A DNA stretch of 50,871 bases from Streptomyces spinoverrucosus (GCF_006539505.1 NZ_BJND01000064.1:1-50871); one strand, 5' to 3'. Counted from the first letter of the stretch, positions 9,645 through 20,244 are shown. The notes: generated by a model from the letters alone, not told the origin. Numbers and translations are program-made.

Positions 9645-10898
9645 ATGACCGCGGCGGACACGCAGATCGAGCGGCGCTGGGACCAGTTCCACACCTGGGG
9701 TCCCTACGTGCTGCTCGCCATCAGCACCCTCCTCTCGGCCGGCACGACCGAACTGATGGCAGGTCCGGCCGAGTTGTACGCGGCCGGGGCCCTGGTGGTG
9801 GCCGCCGTGGTGCTCCAGCTGTGGCACGGGCCCCGCCGCGGCCCCCGGACCCCGTCCCGCCGCGGAACCGTCTACTACATCCTGCGCTGGACGATCGCCT
9901 TCACCCTCACCTGGCTGAACCCGTTCTTCGCGTTCTACGCGGCCACCGGCTACTGGGAGGCCGACGAAGTCATCGCCGGCAGACGCCGCCGCAGGCTCGC
10001 CCTGTTCGCCACGACCGTGGTGGTGGCGGGCTCGCAGGCCGGCGGCATGCCGTTCCACGGACCGACCCAGTGGGCGGTGTTCGCCGGGCTCCTCGTCGCC
10101 AACAACGCGGTGCTGATGGCGGTCGCCCATCTCACCGAGCAGGAGGACCGGCGCTCCCGCGAGCGCGTCGCCAGCATCGCCGAACTCGAACGCACCAACG
10201 CCGCCCTGCAACAGGCCCTCGATGAGAACGCCGCCCTCCACACCCAACTCCTCGTCCAGGCACGGGAGGCGGGCGTCGCCGACGAACGCCGCAGGCTGGC
10301 CGCCGAGATACACGACACCATCGCCCAGGGCCTGACCGGCATCATCGCCCAGCTCCAGGTCGTCTCGGCCGCGACCGACCTGGAGAGCGCCCGCACCCAC
10401 CTCGAACGTGCCTCCGCCCTCGCCCGCCACAGCCTCGGCGAGGCCCGCCGCTCCGTGCACAACCTCGCCCCGGTCGCGCTGGCGAGCGACGGTCTGCCCG
10501 AGGCCCTGGAGAAGACGGTCATGGAGTGGGGCGAACGCACCGGCGTACGCGCCGACTTCACCCTCACCGGCACCGCCGAACAACTTCACGACGAGGTCGC
10601 CGCCACCCTGCTGCGCATCGCCCAGGAGGCCCTGTCCAACACCGCCCGGCACGCGGCCGCCACCCGCGCCGGCGTCACCTTGTCCTACATGGGCGACGAG
10701 GTCACCCTCGACATCCGCGACGACGGCCGCGGCTTCGACCCCGGTGCCGCTCGGGAACGCACCGGGACCGGCGGCTTCGGCCTCGACGGCATGCGCGCCC
10801 GCGCCGAACGCATCGCCGGCTTCCTCACCGTCGAGTCCGAACCGGGCCACGGCACGGCGGTCTCGGCTCGCGTACCGTTGGTGCGCCATGACCGATGA
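9645..10898 (+). CDS. Membrane sensor histidine kinase, NarL/DesK class
   Basis: 417 aa. Four to five N-terminal membrane segments (about residues 17-165) are followed by a coiled linker, a HisKA_3 dimerisation helix with the phospho-acceptor His223 (LAAEIHDTIAQGL) and a HATPase domain (N box near AQEALSNTARHA; G box DIRDDGRGFDPG and GGFGLDGM). The ATG at 9645 is chosen because GGGG lies just upstream; an in-frame GTG at 9630 is the alternative. It begins 25 nt after the ABC permease and overlaps the response regulator by 11 nt, so it likely controls or senses the flux of the adjacent pump. Confidence 0.93.
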   Translation: MTAADTQIERRWDQFHTWGPYVLLAISTLLSAGTTELMAGPAELYAAGALVVAAVVLQLWHGPRRGPRTPSRRGTVYYILRWTIAFTLTWLNPFFAFYAATGYWEADEVIAGRRRRRLALFATTVVVAGSQAGGMPFHGPTQWAVFAGLLVANNAVLMAVAHLTEQEDRRSRERVASIAELERTNAALQQALDENAALHTQLLVQAREAGVADERRRLAAEIHDTIAQGLTGIIAQLQVVSAATDLESARTHLERASALARHSLGEARRSVHNLAPVALASDGLPEALEKTVMEWGERTGVRADFTLTGTAEQLHDEVAATLLRIAQEALSNTARHAAATRAGVTLSYMGDEVTLDIRDDGRGFDPGAARERTGTGGFGLDGMRARAERIAGFLTVESEPGHGTAVSARVPLVRHDR

Positions 10899-11532
10899 CA
10901 CGACCGTCTCCGTGCTGATCGTCGACGACCATCCCGTCGTACGGGACGGCCTGCGCGGCATGTTCGACTCCGCACCCGGCTTCCACGTCCTCGGCGAGGC
11001 GGCGAACGGCGTGGCGGCCGTCGAACTGGCCGGGACCCTCGACCCCGATGTCGTCCTCATGGACCTGCGGATGCCGGGCGGCGGCGGGGTCGACGCGATC
11101 GCCGAGCTGACCCGGCGCGGCGCCCGGGCGAAGGCCCTCGTCCTCACCACGTACGACACCGACTCCGACACCCTGCCCGCGATCGAGGCGGGCGCGACGG
11201 GCTACCTGCTGAAGGACGCCCCGCGCGAGGAACTGTTCACCGCGGTACGGGCGGCGGCGCAGGGCCGCACGGTCCTCTCCCCGGCCGTCGCCTCCCGCCT
11301 GGTCTCCGCGGTCCGTGCGCCCAGGGCTCCCGGCAACGAGCCCCTCTCCGCCCGCGAACGCGAGGTCCTCGCCCTGGTCGCCAGGGGCACCTCCAACCGC
11401 GAGATCGCCCGCGAGCTGTTCATCAGCGAGGCGACCGTGAAGACCCACCTCACCCACCTGTACGCCAAGCTCGGCGTGAAGGACCGCGCGGCTGCGGTGG
11501 CGGTGGCCTACGACCGGGGGATCCTCGGCTGA
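10888..11532 (+). CDS. Response regulator, NarL/LuxR family
   Basis: 214 aa. Receiver domain: acidic pair Asp13-Asp14 (LIVDDHP), phospho-acceptor Asp59 (VVLMDLRMP) and the conserved Lys in YLLKDA. The C-terminal LuxR-type helix-turn-helix (LSAREREVLALVARGTSNRE, then SEATVKTHL) binds DNA. It is encoded inside the end of the kinase gene (11-nt overlap), making a cognate pair. The likely target is the ABC operon just upstream; no binding site could be identified by eye. Confidence 0.95.
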   Translation: MTDDTTVSVLIVDDHPVVRDGLRGMFDSAPGFHVLGEAANGVAAVELAGTLDPDVVLMDLRMPGGGGVDAIAELTRRGARAKALVLTTYDTDSDTLPAIEAGATGYLLKDAPREELFTAVRAAAQGRTVLSPAVASRLVSAVRAPRAPGNEPLSAREREVLALVARGTSNREIARELFISEATVKTHLTHLYAKLGVKDRAAAVAVAYDRGILG

Positions 11533-11553
11533 CCACACGGCTGCCTCCGACGC

Positions 11554-13803
<2,250 letters not shown>

Positions 13804-13954
13804 CTGTCAGCCTCCCGCGGCTCGTGGCGACGACGTCGGCGGGGGCACGGCGTCCCTTCCGCGGAGCCCGTCCCGTCGTCCTCCCCACTGTTCTGCCCAG
13901 AGCTTGGCTCGCACTCACGTTTCCCCAGGGCGGGCCCGGTCGTTGAACACGATT

Positions 13955-15181
13955 GTGAGGCACGTACATGGGCGCGCGCGGCGCGCGAGGGCCGCACTGG
14001 CCGCCGTACTGACATGGGCAGGGCTGCTGGCCGGAGCCACCGGCTGCACCACGGACGGCTTGAACGGGCTCGGCACGCTCGGCAAGCCCCAGTCCCCCAA
14101 GGACGTCATCCAGATCTCGCCGGACGACCGCAGCAAGGGCGTCCGCCCCGACGAGACGCTGTCCGTACGGGTGTCCAGTGGACGCCTGGAATCGGTGCGG
14201 GTCGTCAAGTCCCAGGACGCCCAGGAGCAGCCGGTGCCCGGCCGGCTCTCCGCCGACGGGCGGCGCTGGGAACCCGCCGACACGAGGCTGGCGCTGGCCG
14301 CCGAGTACACCGTCGACGCGGTGGCACGGGACGACCAGGGCCGCCGCTTCGCCCGGCACACCACCTTCACCACGTACGTCCCCGAGGAACGCTTCATCGC
14401 GTACGTCACCCCGGAGCACCGCTCGGTGGTCGGTACCGGAATGATCGTCAGTCTGGGGTTCAACCGGGAGATCACCGACCGCGCGGCCGTCGAACGGGCC
14501 GTGCGCGTCACCGCGAAGCCCGCCGTCGAGATCCGCCCGCACTGGTTCGGCCGGGACCGTCTCGACTTCCGCCCCGAGCACTACTGGAAACCCGGCACCG
14601 AGGTCACCGTCGACCTGCGGCTCAGGGACGTCGAGGGCGCACCCGGGGTCTACGGGCTCCAGTACAAGACGGTCACCTTCACCGTCGGCCGCAGCCAGGT
14701 CTCCCTGGTCGACGCCGAGAAGCACACCATGGAGGTGCGCCGGGACGGCGAGCTGCTCGGCACGGTGCCGATCACGGCGGGGGCGCCCAAGACGCCGACG
14801 TACAACGGGAAGATGGTGGTCACCGACATGTACGAGGTGACCCGCATGAACGGCAGCACGGTCGGCTTCGGCGGTGAGTACGACATCCCGGACGTCCCGC
14901 ACGCCATGCGCCTCACCGAGTCCGGCACCTTCCTGCACGGCAACTACTGGGCGGCGGCCCGTACCTTCGGCGACACGAACGTCAGCCACGGGTGCATCGG
15001 GCTGCGGGACGAGAAGGGCGGCAGTTCGGAGACCCCGGCGGGCTGGTTCTTCGACCGCACGCTGGTCGGGGACGTCGTCGAGGTCGTCAACAGCAAGGAC
15101 AAAAAGGTCGCTCCCGACAACGGACTCGGGGGCTGGAACATGGGGTGGAACGCGTGGAAAGCGGGCAGTGCTCTGATGTGA
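13955..15181 (+). CDS. L,D-transpeptidase lipoprotein (Ig-like domain + YkuD), copy 1
   Basis: About 408 aa from the GTG at 13955; TTG at 13943 is an alternative and neither has a strong ribosome site. The N-terminus is basic then hydrophobic and ends in GATGC, a plausible though imperfect lipobox. Two Ig-like repeats (about residues 45-250) precede the YkuD catalytic domain with HGNYW and VSHGCIGLRD, the latter holding the nucleophilic Cys. The enzyme would make 3-3 crosslinks in peptidoglycan or attach proteins outside the membrane. It is clearly paralogous to the next gene along its whole length. Confidence 0.9.
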   Translation: MRHVHGRARRARAALAAVLTWAGLLAGATGCTTDGLNGLGTLGKPQSPKDVIQISPDDRSKGVRPDETLSVRVSSGRLESVRVVKSQDAQEQPVPGRLSADGRRWEPADTRLALAAEYTVDAVARDDQGRRFARHTTFTTYVPEERFIAYVTPEHRSVVGTGMIVSLGFNREITDRAAVERAVRVTAKPAVEIRPHWFGRDRLDFRPEHYWKPGTEVTVDLRLRDVEGAPGVYGLQYKTVTFTVGRSQVSLVDAEKHTMEVRRDGELLGTVPITAGAPKTPTYNGKMVVTDMYEVTRMNGSTVGFGGEYDIPDVPHAMRLTESGTFLHGNYWAAARTFGDTNVSHGCIGLRDEKGGSSETPAGWFFDRTLVGDVVEVVNSKDKKVAPDNGLGGWNMGWNAWKAGSALM

Positions 15182-15206
15182 GCCTGCCGGGGGCGGGGTG
15201 GCTCAC
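15178..15206 (+). terminator. Short hairpin at the end of the first L,D-transpeptidase gene
   Basis: GTGAGCC (15178-15184) pairs with GGCTCAC (15200-15206) across a 15-nt G-rich loop. It overlaps the stop codon. The stem is short and has no U tract, so it may only slow transcription. Confidence 0.3.
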
Positions 15207-15251
15207 TGTTGCCGGTCGATGTTGGGACTGAACGGTGACAATCGTGCGGCC

Positions 15252-15279
15252 TCGACCGCGCCGACCATGTGGTTAATAT
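15252..15279 (+). promoter_or_regulatory. Putative promoter of the second L,D-transpeptidase gene
   Basis: TAATAT at 15274-15279 resembles a -10 element, with TCGACC at 15252-15257 as a weak -35, spacing 16. It lies about 85 nt before the start codon in an otherwise GC-rich gap, implying a leader of about 80 nt. Confidence 0.4.
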
Positions 15280-15363
15280 GCGCGAACGCGCGGGACGCGC
15301 AGGGGAGGGGGCCCGACGGGGTCCGATGAGGGCCCGGTCAGAGGCCCGTTGAGGGGAGACAAC

Positions 15364-16629
15364 TTGAACGTGCGACCGATATCGGGGGCGTCGGTTGACG
15401 CGCGCACGAGCCGCAGGGGCGGGCGCGGACGCAAGGGCCTGGCGCTCGTCGCGGGCGTGCTGATGCTGGCCGTCACGGCGTGCGGTGGGGGATCGGACTC
15501 CGGGTCGGGCTCCGCGGCCGGGTCCGGGGACGGCAAGGGCAAGGGTGCGGCCACGGCACAGAGCAAGCAGTCCGAGGCGGCCGTGACCATAACCCCCAAG
15601 GACGGCGCGGAGTCCGTCGACACCAGCGGGGCCCTGAAGGTCACCGCCGCCAAGGGCAAGTTGACCGAGGTCGTCGTCAAGGACGCCAAGGGCACCGAGA
15701 TCGCCGGTGAGATATCCAAGGACGGCGCCACCTGGACGCCGTCCACCCACCTGGCCGCCGCCACCAAGTACCAGGTGCACGCGGTCGCGAAGGACTCCGC
15801 GGGCCGCGAGGCCGCCGAGGACGCCGACTTCACCACGCTGACGCCGAAGAACACGTTCATCGGCCACTTCACCCCCGAGGACGGCTCCACCGTCGGTGTC
15901 GGAATGCCCTTCTCCCTCAACTTCACCCGGGGCATCACCAACCCCGAGCAGGTCGAGAAGGCCATCGAGATCAAGACCGAACCGGCGGTCGACGTCGAGG
16001 GCCACTGGTTCGGCAACGACCGGCTCGACTTCCGGCCCGAGAAGTACTGGAAGGCCGGCACCAAGGTCACCGTCAAGCTCAACCTCAACGGCGTCGAGGG
16101 CCGCCCCGGCGTCTACGGCGAGCAGGCCAAGACCGTCTCCTTCACCATCGGCCGCAGCCAGGTCTCCGTCGTCGACGCCAAGAAGCTCACGATGAAGGTC
16201 ATGCGGGACGGCAAGGTCGTCAAGACCATCCCGATCACCACCGGCAAGGCCGGCATGGAGACCTGGAACGGGCAGATGGTCATCAGCGAGAAGCACGTGG
16301 TGACCCGGATGAACGGCGAAACCGTCGGCTACGGCGGCGAGTACGACATCAAGGACGTCCCGCACGCCATGCGCCTGACCACCTCCGGCACCTTCCTGCA
16401 CGGCAACTACTGGGCGGGCGGCGCCTTCGGCAACTACAACGCCAGCCACGGCTGCATCGGCCTGCGCGATGTGCGCGGCGGCTGGGACAAGGGCGCACCG
16501 GGCGCGTGGTTCTTCAACAGCTCGATGATCGGCGACGTGGTCGTGGTGAAGAACTCCAACGACCGGATCGTGGACCCGGACAACGGGCTCAACGGCTGGA
16601 ACATGTCGTGGGAGAAGTGGAAGGCGTGA
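15364..16629 (+). CDS. L,D-transpeptidase lipoprotein (Ig-like domain + YkuD), copy 2
   Basis: 421 aa from the TTG at 15364, chosen because GGGGAG ends five bases upstream; GTG at 15370 and TTG at 15349 are alternatives. Lipobox VTAC follows a basic and hydrophobic N-terminus, then a Gly/Ser/Lys linker. Ig-like domains (ITPKDGAESV..., FTPEDGSTVG...) lead to a YkuD domain with HGNYW and ASHGCIGLRD, catalytic Cys included. It shares long identical stretches with copy 1, so the pair arose by tandem duplication, but a separate promoter and a longer linker suggest different regulation or placement in the wall. Confidence 0.93.
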   Translation: MNVRPISGASVDARTSRRGGRGRKGLALVAGVLMLAVTACGGGSDSGSGSAAGSGDGKGKGAATAQSKQSEAAVTITPKDGAESVDTSGALKVTAAKGKLTEVVVKDAKGTEIAGEISKDGATWTPSTHLAAATKYQVHAVAKDSAGREAAEDADFTTLTPKNTFIGHFTPEDGSTVGVGMPFSLNFTRGITNPEQVEKAIEIKTEPAVDVEGHWFGNDRLDFRPEKYWKAGTKVTVKLNLNGVEGRPGVYGEQAKTVSFTIGRSQVSVVDAKKLTMKVMRDGKVVKTIPITTGKAGMETWNGQMVISEKHVVTRMNGETVGYGGEYDIKDVPHAMRLTTSGTFLHGNYWAGGAFGNYNASHGCIGLRDVRGGWDKGAPGAWFFNSSMIGDVVVVKNSNDRIVDPDNGLNGWNMSWEKWKA

Positions 16630-16649
16630 CGGCGTGACCCGCTGACGAG

Positions 16650-16685
16650 GACGGGCCCGGTGTGAGCGACCGCACCGGGCCCGTC
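16650..16685 (+). terminator. Strong hairpin terminator after the L,D-transpeptidase genes
   Basis: GACGGGCCCGGTG (16650-16662) is perfectly complementary to CACCGGGCCCGTC (16673-16685) with a 10-nt loop. It sits 20 nt after the stop and before the enoyl-CoA hydratase promoter. There is no U tract, as is usual in Streptomyces. Confidence 0.8.
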
Positions 16686-16712
16686 GCCGTTAGTCCCCGT
16701 TAACCTGCTGGC

Positions 16713-17480
16713 ATGACCGTGAATCTGGAAGTCGCCGAGGGCGTCGGCACCCTCCGTCTCGACCGCCCGCCCATGAACGCGCTGGACACCGCCACGCAGG
16801 ACCGGCTGAAGGAACTCGCCGAGGAGGCCACGCGCCGCGACGACGTGCGCGCGGTCGTCGTCTACGGCGGCGAGAAGGTGTTCGCGGCCGGAGCGGACAT
16901 CAAAGAGATGCAGAACATGGACCACACCGCGATGGTCCTGCGCTCCCGCGCCCTGCAGGACTCCTTCACGGCGGTGGCGCGCATCCCCAAGCCCGTGGTG
17001 GCGGCCGTGACGGGTTACGCGCTCGGCGGCGGCTGCGAACTCGCGCTGTGCGCGGACTACCGCATCGCCGCCGACAACGCCAAGCTGGGCCAGCCGGAGA
17101 TCCTGCTCGGCCTGATTCCGGGCGCGGGTGGCACCCAGCGGCTGGCCCGGCTGATCGGCCCGTCCAAGGCCAAGGACCTGATCTTCACCGGCCGGATGGT
17201 GAAGGCCGACGAGGCGCTGGCCCTGGGGCTGGTGGATCAGGTCGTCCCGGCGGCCGAGGTGTACGACACGGCGCACGCGTGGGCGGCGAAGCTGGCGCAG
17301 GGCCCCGCGCTCGCCCTGCGCGCGGCGAAGGAGTCGATCGACACGGGCCTGGAGACGGACATCGACACCGGCCTCGCCGTCGAACGGAACTGGTTCGCGG
17401 GCCTGTTCGCCACGGAGGACCGTGAGCGGGGGATGCGCAGCTTCGTGGAGGAGGGGCCGGGCAAGGCCAAGTTCCTGTAA
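16713..17480 (+). CDS. Enoyl-CoA hydratase/isomerase family protein
   Basis: 255 aa, typical crotonase length. The oxyanion-hole segments (FAAGADIKEM and ALGGGCELALCADYRIA) and both glutamates of true hydratases (Glu109 in GGCEL, Glu129 in LGQPEILLGLIPGAGG) are present, so it should hydrate 2-enoyl-CoA in fatty-acid beta-oxidation or a related catabolic route. TAACCT ends six bases before the ATG and no Shine-Dalgarno is visible, so translation is probably leaderless. It stands alone between two hairpins. The exact acyl chain preference cannot be inferred. Confidence 0.93.
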   Translation: MTVNLEVAEGVGTLRLDRPPMNALDTATQDRLKELAEEATRRDDVRAVVVYGGEKVFAAGADIKEMQNMDHTAMVLRSRALQDSFTAVARIPKPVVAAVTGYALGGGCELALCADYRIAADNAKLGQPEILLGLIPGAGGTQRLARLIGPSKAKDLIFTGRMVKADEALALGLVDQVVPAAEVYDTAHAWAAKLAQGPALALRAAKESIDTGLETDIDTGLAVERNWFAGLFATEDRERGMRSFVEEGPGKAKFL

Positions 17481-17483
17481 GCC

Positions 17484-17509
17484 GCGCGTCAAGCTTGCAA
17501 TTGACGCGC
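17484..17509 (+). terminator. Hairpin after the enoyl-CoA hydratase gene
   Basis: GCGCGTCAA (17484-17492) pairs with TTGACGCGC (17501-17509) across an 8-nt loop, three bases after the stop codon. Confidence 0.65.
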
Positions 17510-17568
17510 TGTCTGATCCGGGTCCCTCGATGGGGCGGTTTATGGAAGCCTTAAAGCAGCCTTAAGCC

Positions 17569-17664
17569 TACCTTGTCGAGGGAGTCCGTCCTTTGCCGCC
17601 GACCGACCCTTCTTCCCACGTCACAGGGGCTGTTGGCGGCTCCGAACTGCCATCGGCATATGCC
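17569..17664 (+). promoter_or_regulatory. Putative promoter and palindrome upstream of the RsbW-like gene
   Basis: TACCTT at 17569-17574 could be a -10 box; a GGAG at 17581-17584 precedes a TTG at 17593. A perfect 10-bp palindrome, GGCATATGCC, lies at 17655-17664. Third-position GC drops in 17593-17750 compared with real genes here, so I read this stretch as a regulatory leader, not as coding sequence. Confidence 0.35.
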
Positions 17665-17751
17665 AACCGAAGCGCCCGGAACGACGATTCGAGGGAGGCG
17701 TATTCCGCGGGAACGGCCCCGGAGGACGCGCCGGGCGGCCATGATGGGGGC

Positions 17752-18255
17752 ATGGCGGGGCTGGAGGGCATCGAACAGCCGCAAGGACGCGGCCGTACGA
17801 CCGCGGCGCGCTGGTCGCCGGCGGCCGAGGACGAACGAGCGCTCAAGGCGCTGGAGTTGTTCGGCAATCCGACGGAGGCGGAGATTCCGCTGCCGTCCCG
17901 TCCCGAGTCCGCCGCGACGGCACGCCGGCTCGCCCAGGTCGTCGTACTGCGCCAGTGGGGCCTGTCCGCCAAGACGACCGAGGAGGCCGTTTTACTGGTC
18001 TCCGAGCTGGTCGGCAATGCCGTACGTCACACCGGCGCCCGCGTGTTCGGTCTGCGGATGCGCCGCCGCAAGGGCTGGATCCGCGTCGAGGTGCGTGACC
18101 CCTCCCGGGGGCTGCCCTGCCTGATGCCGGTCCAGGAGATGGACGTCAGCGGCCGGGGCCTCTACCTCGTCGACAAACTCTCGGACCGCTGGGGCGTGGA
18201 CCTGCTGCCGCGCGGCAAGACGACGTGGTTCGAGATGAGGATTGCGGAACGCTGA
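17752..18255 (+). CDS. RsbW-like ATP-binding protein (HATPase fold), contains a TTA codon
   Basis: 167 aa from the ATG at 17752. A 53-residue longer form from TTG 17593 is possible, but that stretch has unusual codon use. The GHKL-ATPase N box (LLVSELVGNAVRHTGA) and later G box (VSGRGLYLVDKLSDRWG) resemble anti-sigma-factor serine kinases, which in Streptomyces are numerous and often lack a known partner. Codon 17992-17994 is TTA (Leu), read only by the bldA tRNA, so expression should be tied to development. I recall the S. coelicolor counterpart as a conserved TTA gene. No sigma factor or anti-anti-sigma gene is adjacent. Confidence 0.85.
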   Translation: MAGLEGIEQPQGRGRTTAARWSPAAEDERALKALELFGNPTEAEIPLPSRPESAATARRLAQVVVLRQWGLSAKTTEEAVLLVSELVGNAVRHTGARVFGLRMRRRKGWIRVEVRDPSRGLPCLMPVQEMDVSGRGLYLVDKLSDRWGVDLLPRGKTTWFEMRIAER

Positions 18256-18299
18256 GAGCGTCCTGCGGACGGCTGAACCGAGCACGGCGGAAGTCGAGA

Positions 18300-18959
18300 T
18301 CACGAGCGGCTGCGAGAGCAACCAGGCCCGGCGCTGAGCAGCGCCTCCGACCCCGCCGGTCGGTAACCGGCCGCCTGGAACGCGCGCAGACTGCGGGCGT
18401 TCCCCGGGGAGATCTGCGCCCACACCGGCTCGCCACCGGCCAGGTGCCGCGCCGCCAGCGCCAGGGCCCGGCCCAGCCCCCGGTGCCGTACCGTCTCCGT
18501 CACCTCCACCGCGGCCTCCAGCCGTCCCGCGATGCCGCGGCCCAGCACGAGCACACCGCCGTCCGTGGCCCACACTCGCACCTCGTCACGGCGCCGCAGG
18601 GAGCTGACGACCCTCGGGTGACCGGGGTCGCGGATCTCCCGCAGCGTGAGGGGTGGCTCACCCGGCAGGGGCGAGGCCACCGTCATCACGTCGATCGTGT
18701 CCGTCGTACGTCCCGTGCGGTCCATGAAGGCGGCGAGGAAGCGGGCGTTCATCGTCGCCGCGAGCGTGTCGCAGTCCAGGGCGCCCAGGGTGTCGTACAC
18801 CCACTGGGGGTCCTCGTCCGTGAAGACGACCGAGTGGCCGGTGAAGGCGATCACGCCCGCGTCCCGGGCGCAGTGCTGCGGCACGACCGTCGTCCGGCCG
18901 TTCGCCGGTGGGAAGACGCCCCGCGCCGCCGCGTCCAGAATGTCCCGCAAGGTCTCCAC
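18300..18959 (-). CDS. GNAT-family N-acetyltransferase
   Basis: 219 aa from the GTG at 18959, chosen because GGAG lies seven bases upstream. Acetyl-CoA binding motif A is visible near the C-terminus (VRHRGLGRALALAARHLA), followed by the NARSLRAFQAAGYRP segment typical of GNAT motif B. The N-terminal 100 residues (HSVVFTDEDPQWVYDTLGAL...) look like a separate domain. It is divergent from the MerR gene with only 49 nt between starts, so the MerR protein may regulate it. Substrate unknown. Confidence 0.85.
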   Translation of the reverse strand: METLRDILDAAARGVFPPANGRTTVVPQHCARDAGVIAFTGHSVVFTDEDPQWVYDTLGALDCDTLAATMNARFLAAFMDRTGRTTDTIDVMTVASPLPGEPPLTLREIRDPGHPRVVSSLRRRDEVRVWATDGGVLVLGRGIAGRLEAAVEVTETVRHRGLGRALALAARHLAGGEPVWAQISPGNARSLRAFQAAGYRPAGSEALLSAGPGCSRSRS

Positions 18960-18970
18960 CGCAGTGCTCC

Positions 18971-19001
18971 TTGAGTCTCCACCCACTGGAAGGCACAGAC
19001 T
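18971..19001 (+). promoter_or_regulatory. MerR-type promoter with 19-bp spacer, leaderless start
   Basis: TTGAGT (18971-18976) and CAGACT (18996-19001) are separated by 19 bp, the over-long spacing characteristic of promoters remodelled by MerR proteins. Within the spacer CTCCA and TGGA flank a short centre as a dyad. The -10 ends seven bases before the MerR ATG, predicting a leaderless mRNA. The same site overlaps the divergent GNAT promoter region. Confidence 0.6.
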
Positions 19002-19008
19002 CGCAGAC

Positions 19009-19923
19009 ATGATCGACGACAGCACAGGTCTGTTCACCATCGGCGAGCTGGCCCGGTCCACCGGACTGACCGTGCGCACCATCCGCTACTGGTCCGACGA
19101 GGGCGTCCTGCACCCGGTGGCCCGCTCCGCGGGCGGCTACCGGCTGTACGACGCGGCGTCCGTGGCCCGCCTGGAGCTGATCCGCACACTGCGTGAGCTG
19201 GGCCTCGGCCTGGGCGACGTACGCAAGGTGCTGGCCGGGGAGCGGACCGTCGCGGAGGTCGCGGCGGCGCACGTGGCGGCGCTGGACGCGCAGATCCGCT
19301 CGCTGCGGGTGACCCGCGCGGTGCTGTCGACCGTGGCGCGACGCGGCTCGACCGCGAAGGAGATGACCCTGATGAACAAGCTGGCGCGGCTCTCGGCCGC
19401 CGAACGGAGCCGGATCCTGGAGGAGCTCGTGGACGAGATCTTCCACGGACTGGACACGGCGGACCCGGTGATCCGGGAGCGGATGCGCACCATGGCGGTG
19501 GACCTGCCGGAGGAACCGACGCCCGAGCAGGTGGACGCCTGGGTGGAGCTGGCCGAGATGCTCCAGGATCCCCAGTTCCGGGCGCGGATGCGGAAGGTCG
19601 CCGAGTTCAACGCGGCCGACCGGGGGCCGGACGTGCCCGCCGGGGCGTCGATGTGGTTCGCGCGGCGGCTGGTGCAGCTGGCCGCCGAGGCCCGGCAGCG
19701 CGGGATCGCCCCCGCCTCGCCCGAGGCGGCGGACGTCCTGCGCGCCGTCCTCGGTGACGCCGACCCCGCCGACGTACTGCAGCGCCTGCGCTCCAGCGCC
19801 GACGATCGCGTCGCCCGCTACCGCGAACTGCTCGCCGTGGTGAAGGGCCGGGGACCGGCCGCCGCGCACCGTGAGGAGTTCGCGTGGGTGGTCGCCGCAC
19901 TGGAGGCGCGCGTGGGCAGTTAA
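19009..19923 (+). CDS. MerR-family transcriptional regulator
   Basis: 304 aa. Residues 8-76 are a MerR winged helix (FTIGELARSTGLTVRTIRYW, then GYRLYDAASVARL), followed by a coiled-coil dimerisation helix and a long C-terminal effector domain (about 190 residues) without obvious metal-binding Cys clusters, so a small-molecule ligand is more likely. It is divergent from the GNAT gene and probably represses or activates its own promoter through the dyad upstream. The C-terminal domain resembles helical domains found in Streptomyces MerR proteins of unassigned ligand. Confidence 0.92.
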   Translation: MIDDSTGLFTIGELARSTGLTVRTIRYWSDEGVLHPVARSAGGYRLYDAASVARLELIRTLRELGLGLGDVRKVLAGERTVAEVAAAHVAALDAQIRSLRVTRAVLSTVARRGSTAKEMTLMNKLARLSAAERSRILEELVDEIFHGLDTADPVIRERMRTMAVDLPEEPTPEQVDAWVELAEMLQDPQFRARMRKVAEFNAADRGPDVPAGASMWFARRLVQLAAEARQRGIAPASPEAADVLRAVLGDADPADVLQRLRSSADDRVARYRELLAVVKGRGPAAAHREEFAWVVAALEARVGS

Positions 19924-19973
19924 TCTGACCTGCGTCAGTACGACGGCAAGAGCACGAGATGAGGGGCGGATCG

Positions 19974-20186
19974 GTGGCGGACATCGAGGAAGCGCGCAAG
20001 CAGTTCGAGCGGATCGACACGGACGGTGACGGACGGATCACCGCCAAGGAGTTCAAGACCGCTCTGGCGCAGGGGGGCGACTGGAACGTCACCGAGGCGG
20101 TCGCCGAGGCCATCATCGCCGGCCGCGACCTCGACGGCGACAAGCTCCTGTCGTTCGACGAGTTCTGGGCGCACCTGAACAAGTGA
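19974..20186 (+). CDS. cabB: Two-EF-hand calcium-binding protein, CabB-like
   Basis: 70 aa from the GTG at 19974, with GAGGGGCGG just upstream; an ATG at 19959 would add five residues. Both EF-hand loops are complete: Asp15-Asp17-Asp19 to Glu26 (DTDGDGRITAKE) and Asp52-Asp54-Asp56 to Glu63 (DLDGDKLLSFDE). It should bind two Ca2+ as a cytosolic buffer or sensor. Small EF-hand proteins of this kind are known in S. coelicolor; the name is from memory. It is followed at once by a strong terminator, so it is monocistronic. Confidence 0.9.
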   Translation: MADIEEARKQFERIDTDGDGRITAKEFKTALAQGGDWNVTEAVAEAIIAGRDLDGDKLLSFDEFWAHLNK

Positions 20187-20193
20187 GCCCGTC

Positions 20194-20236
20194 CGAAGGG
20201 GCGCCTCTCGCCGGGAGCGGCTTGGGCGCCCCTTCG
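20194..20236. terminator. Bidirectional hairpin between the EF-hand and AraC genes
   Basis: A 12-bp perfect stem (CGAAGGGGCGCC at 20194-20205 with GGCGCCCCTTCG at 20225-20236) with a 19-nt loop lies between two convergent genes and can serve both. Confidence 0.8.
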
Positions 20237-20244
20237 TCATGCGG

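Noticed and set aside
17593..17751. 53-residue N-terminal extension of the RsbW-like protein
   Set aside because: Third-position GC falls and A/T-ending codons are frequent, unlike the rest of the gene; more likely leader DNA, although a GGAG before TTG 17593 leaves some doubt.
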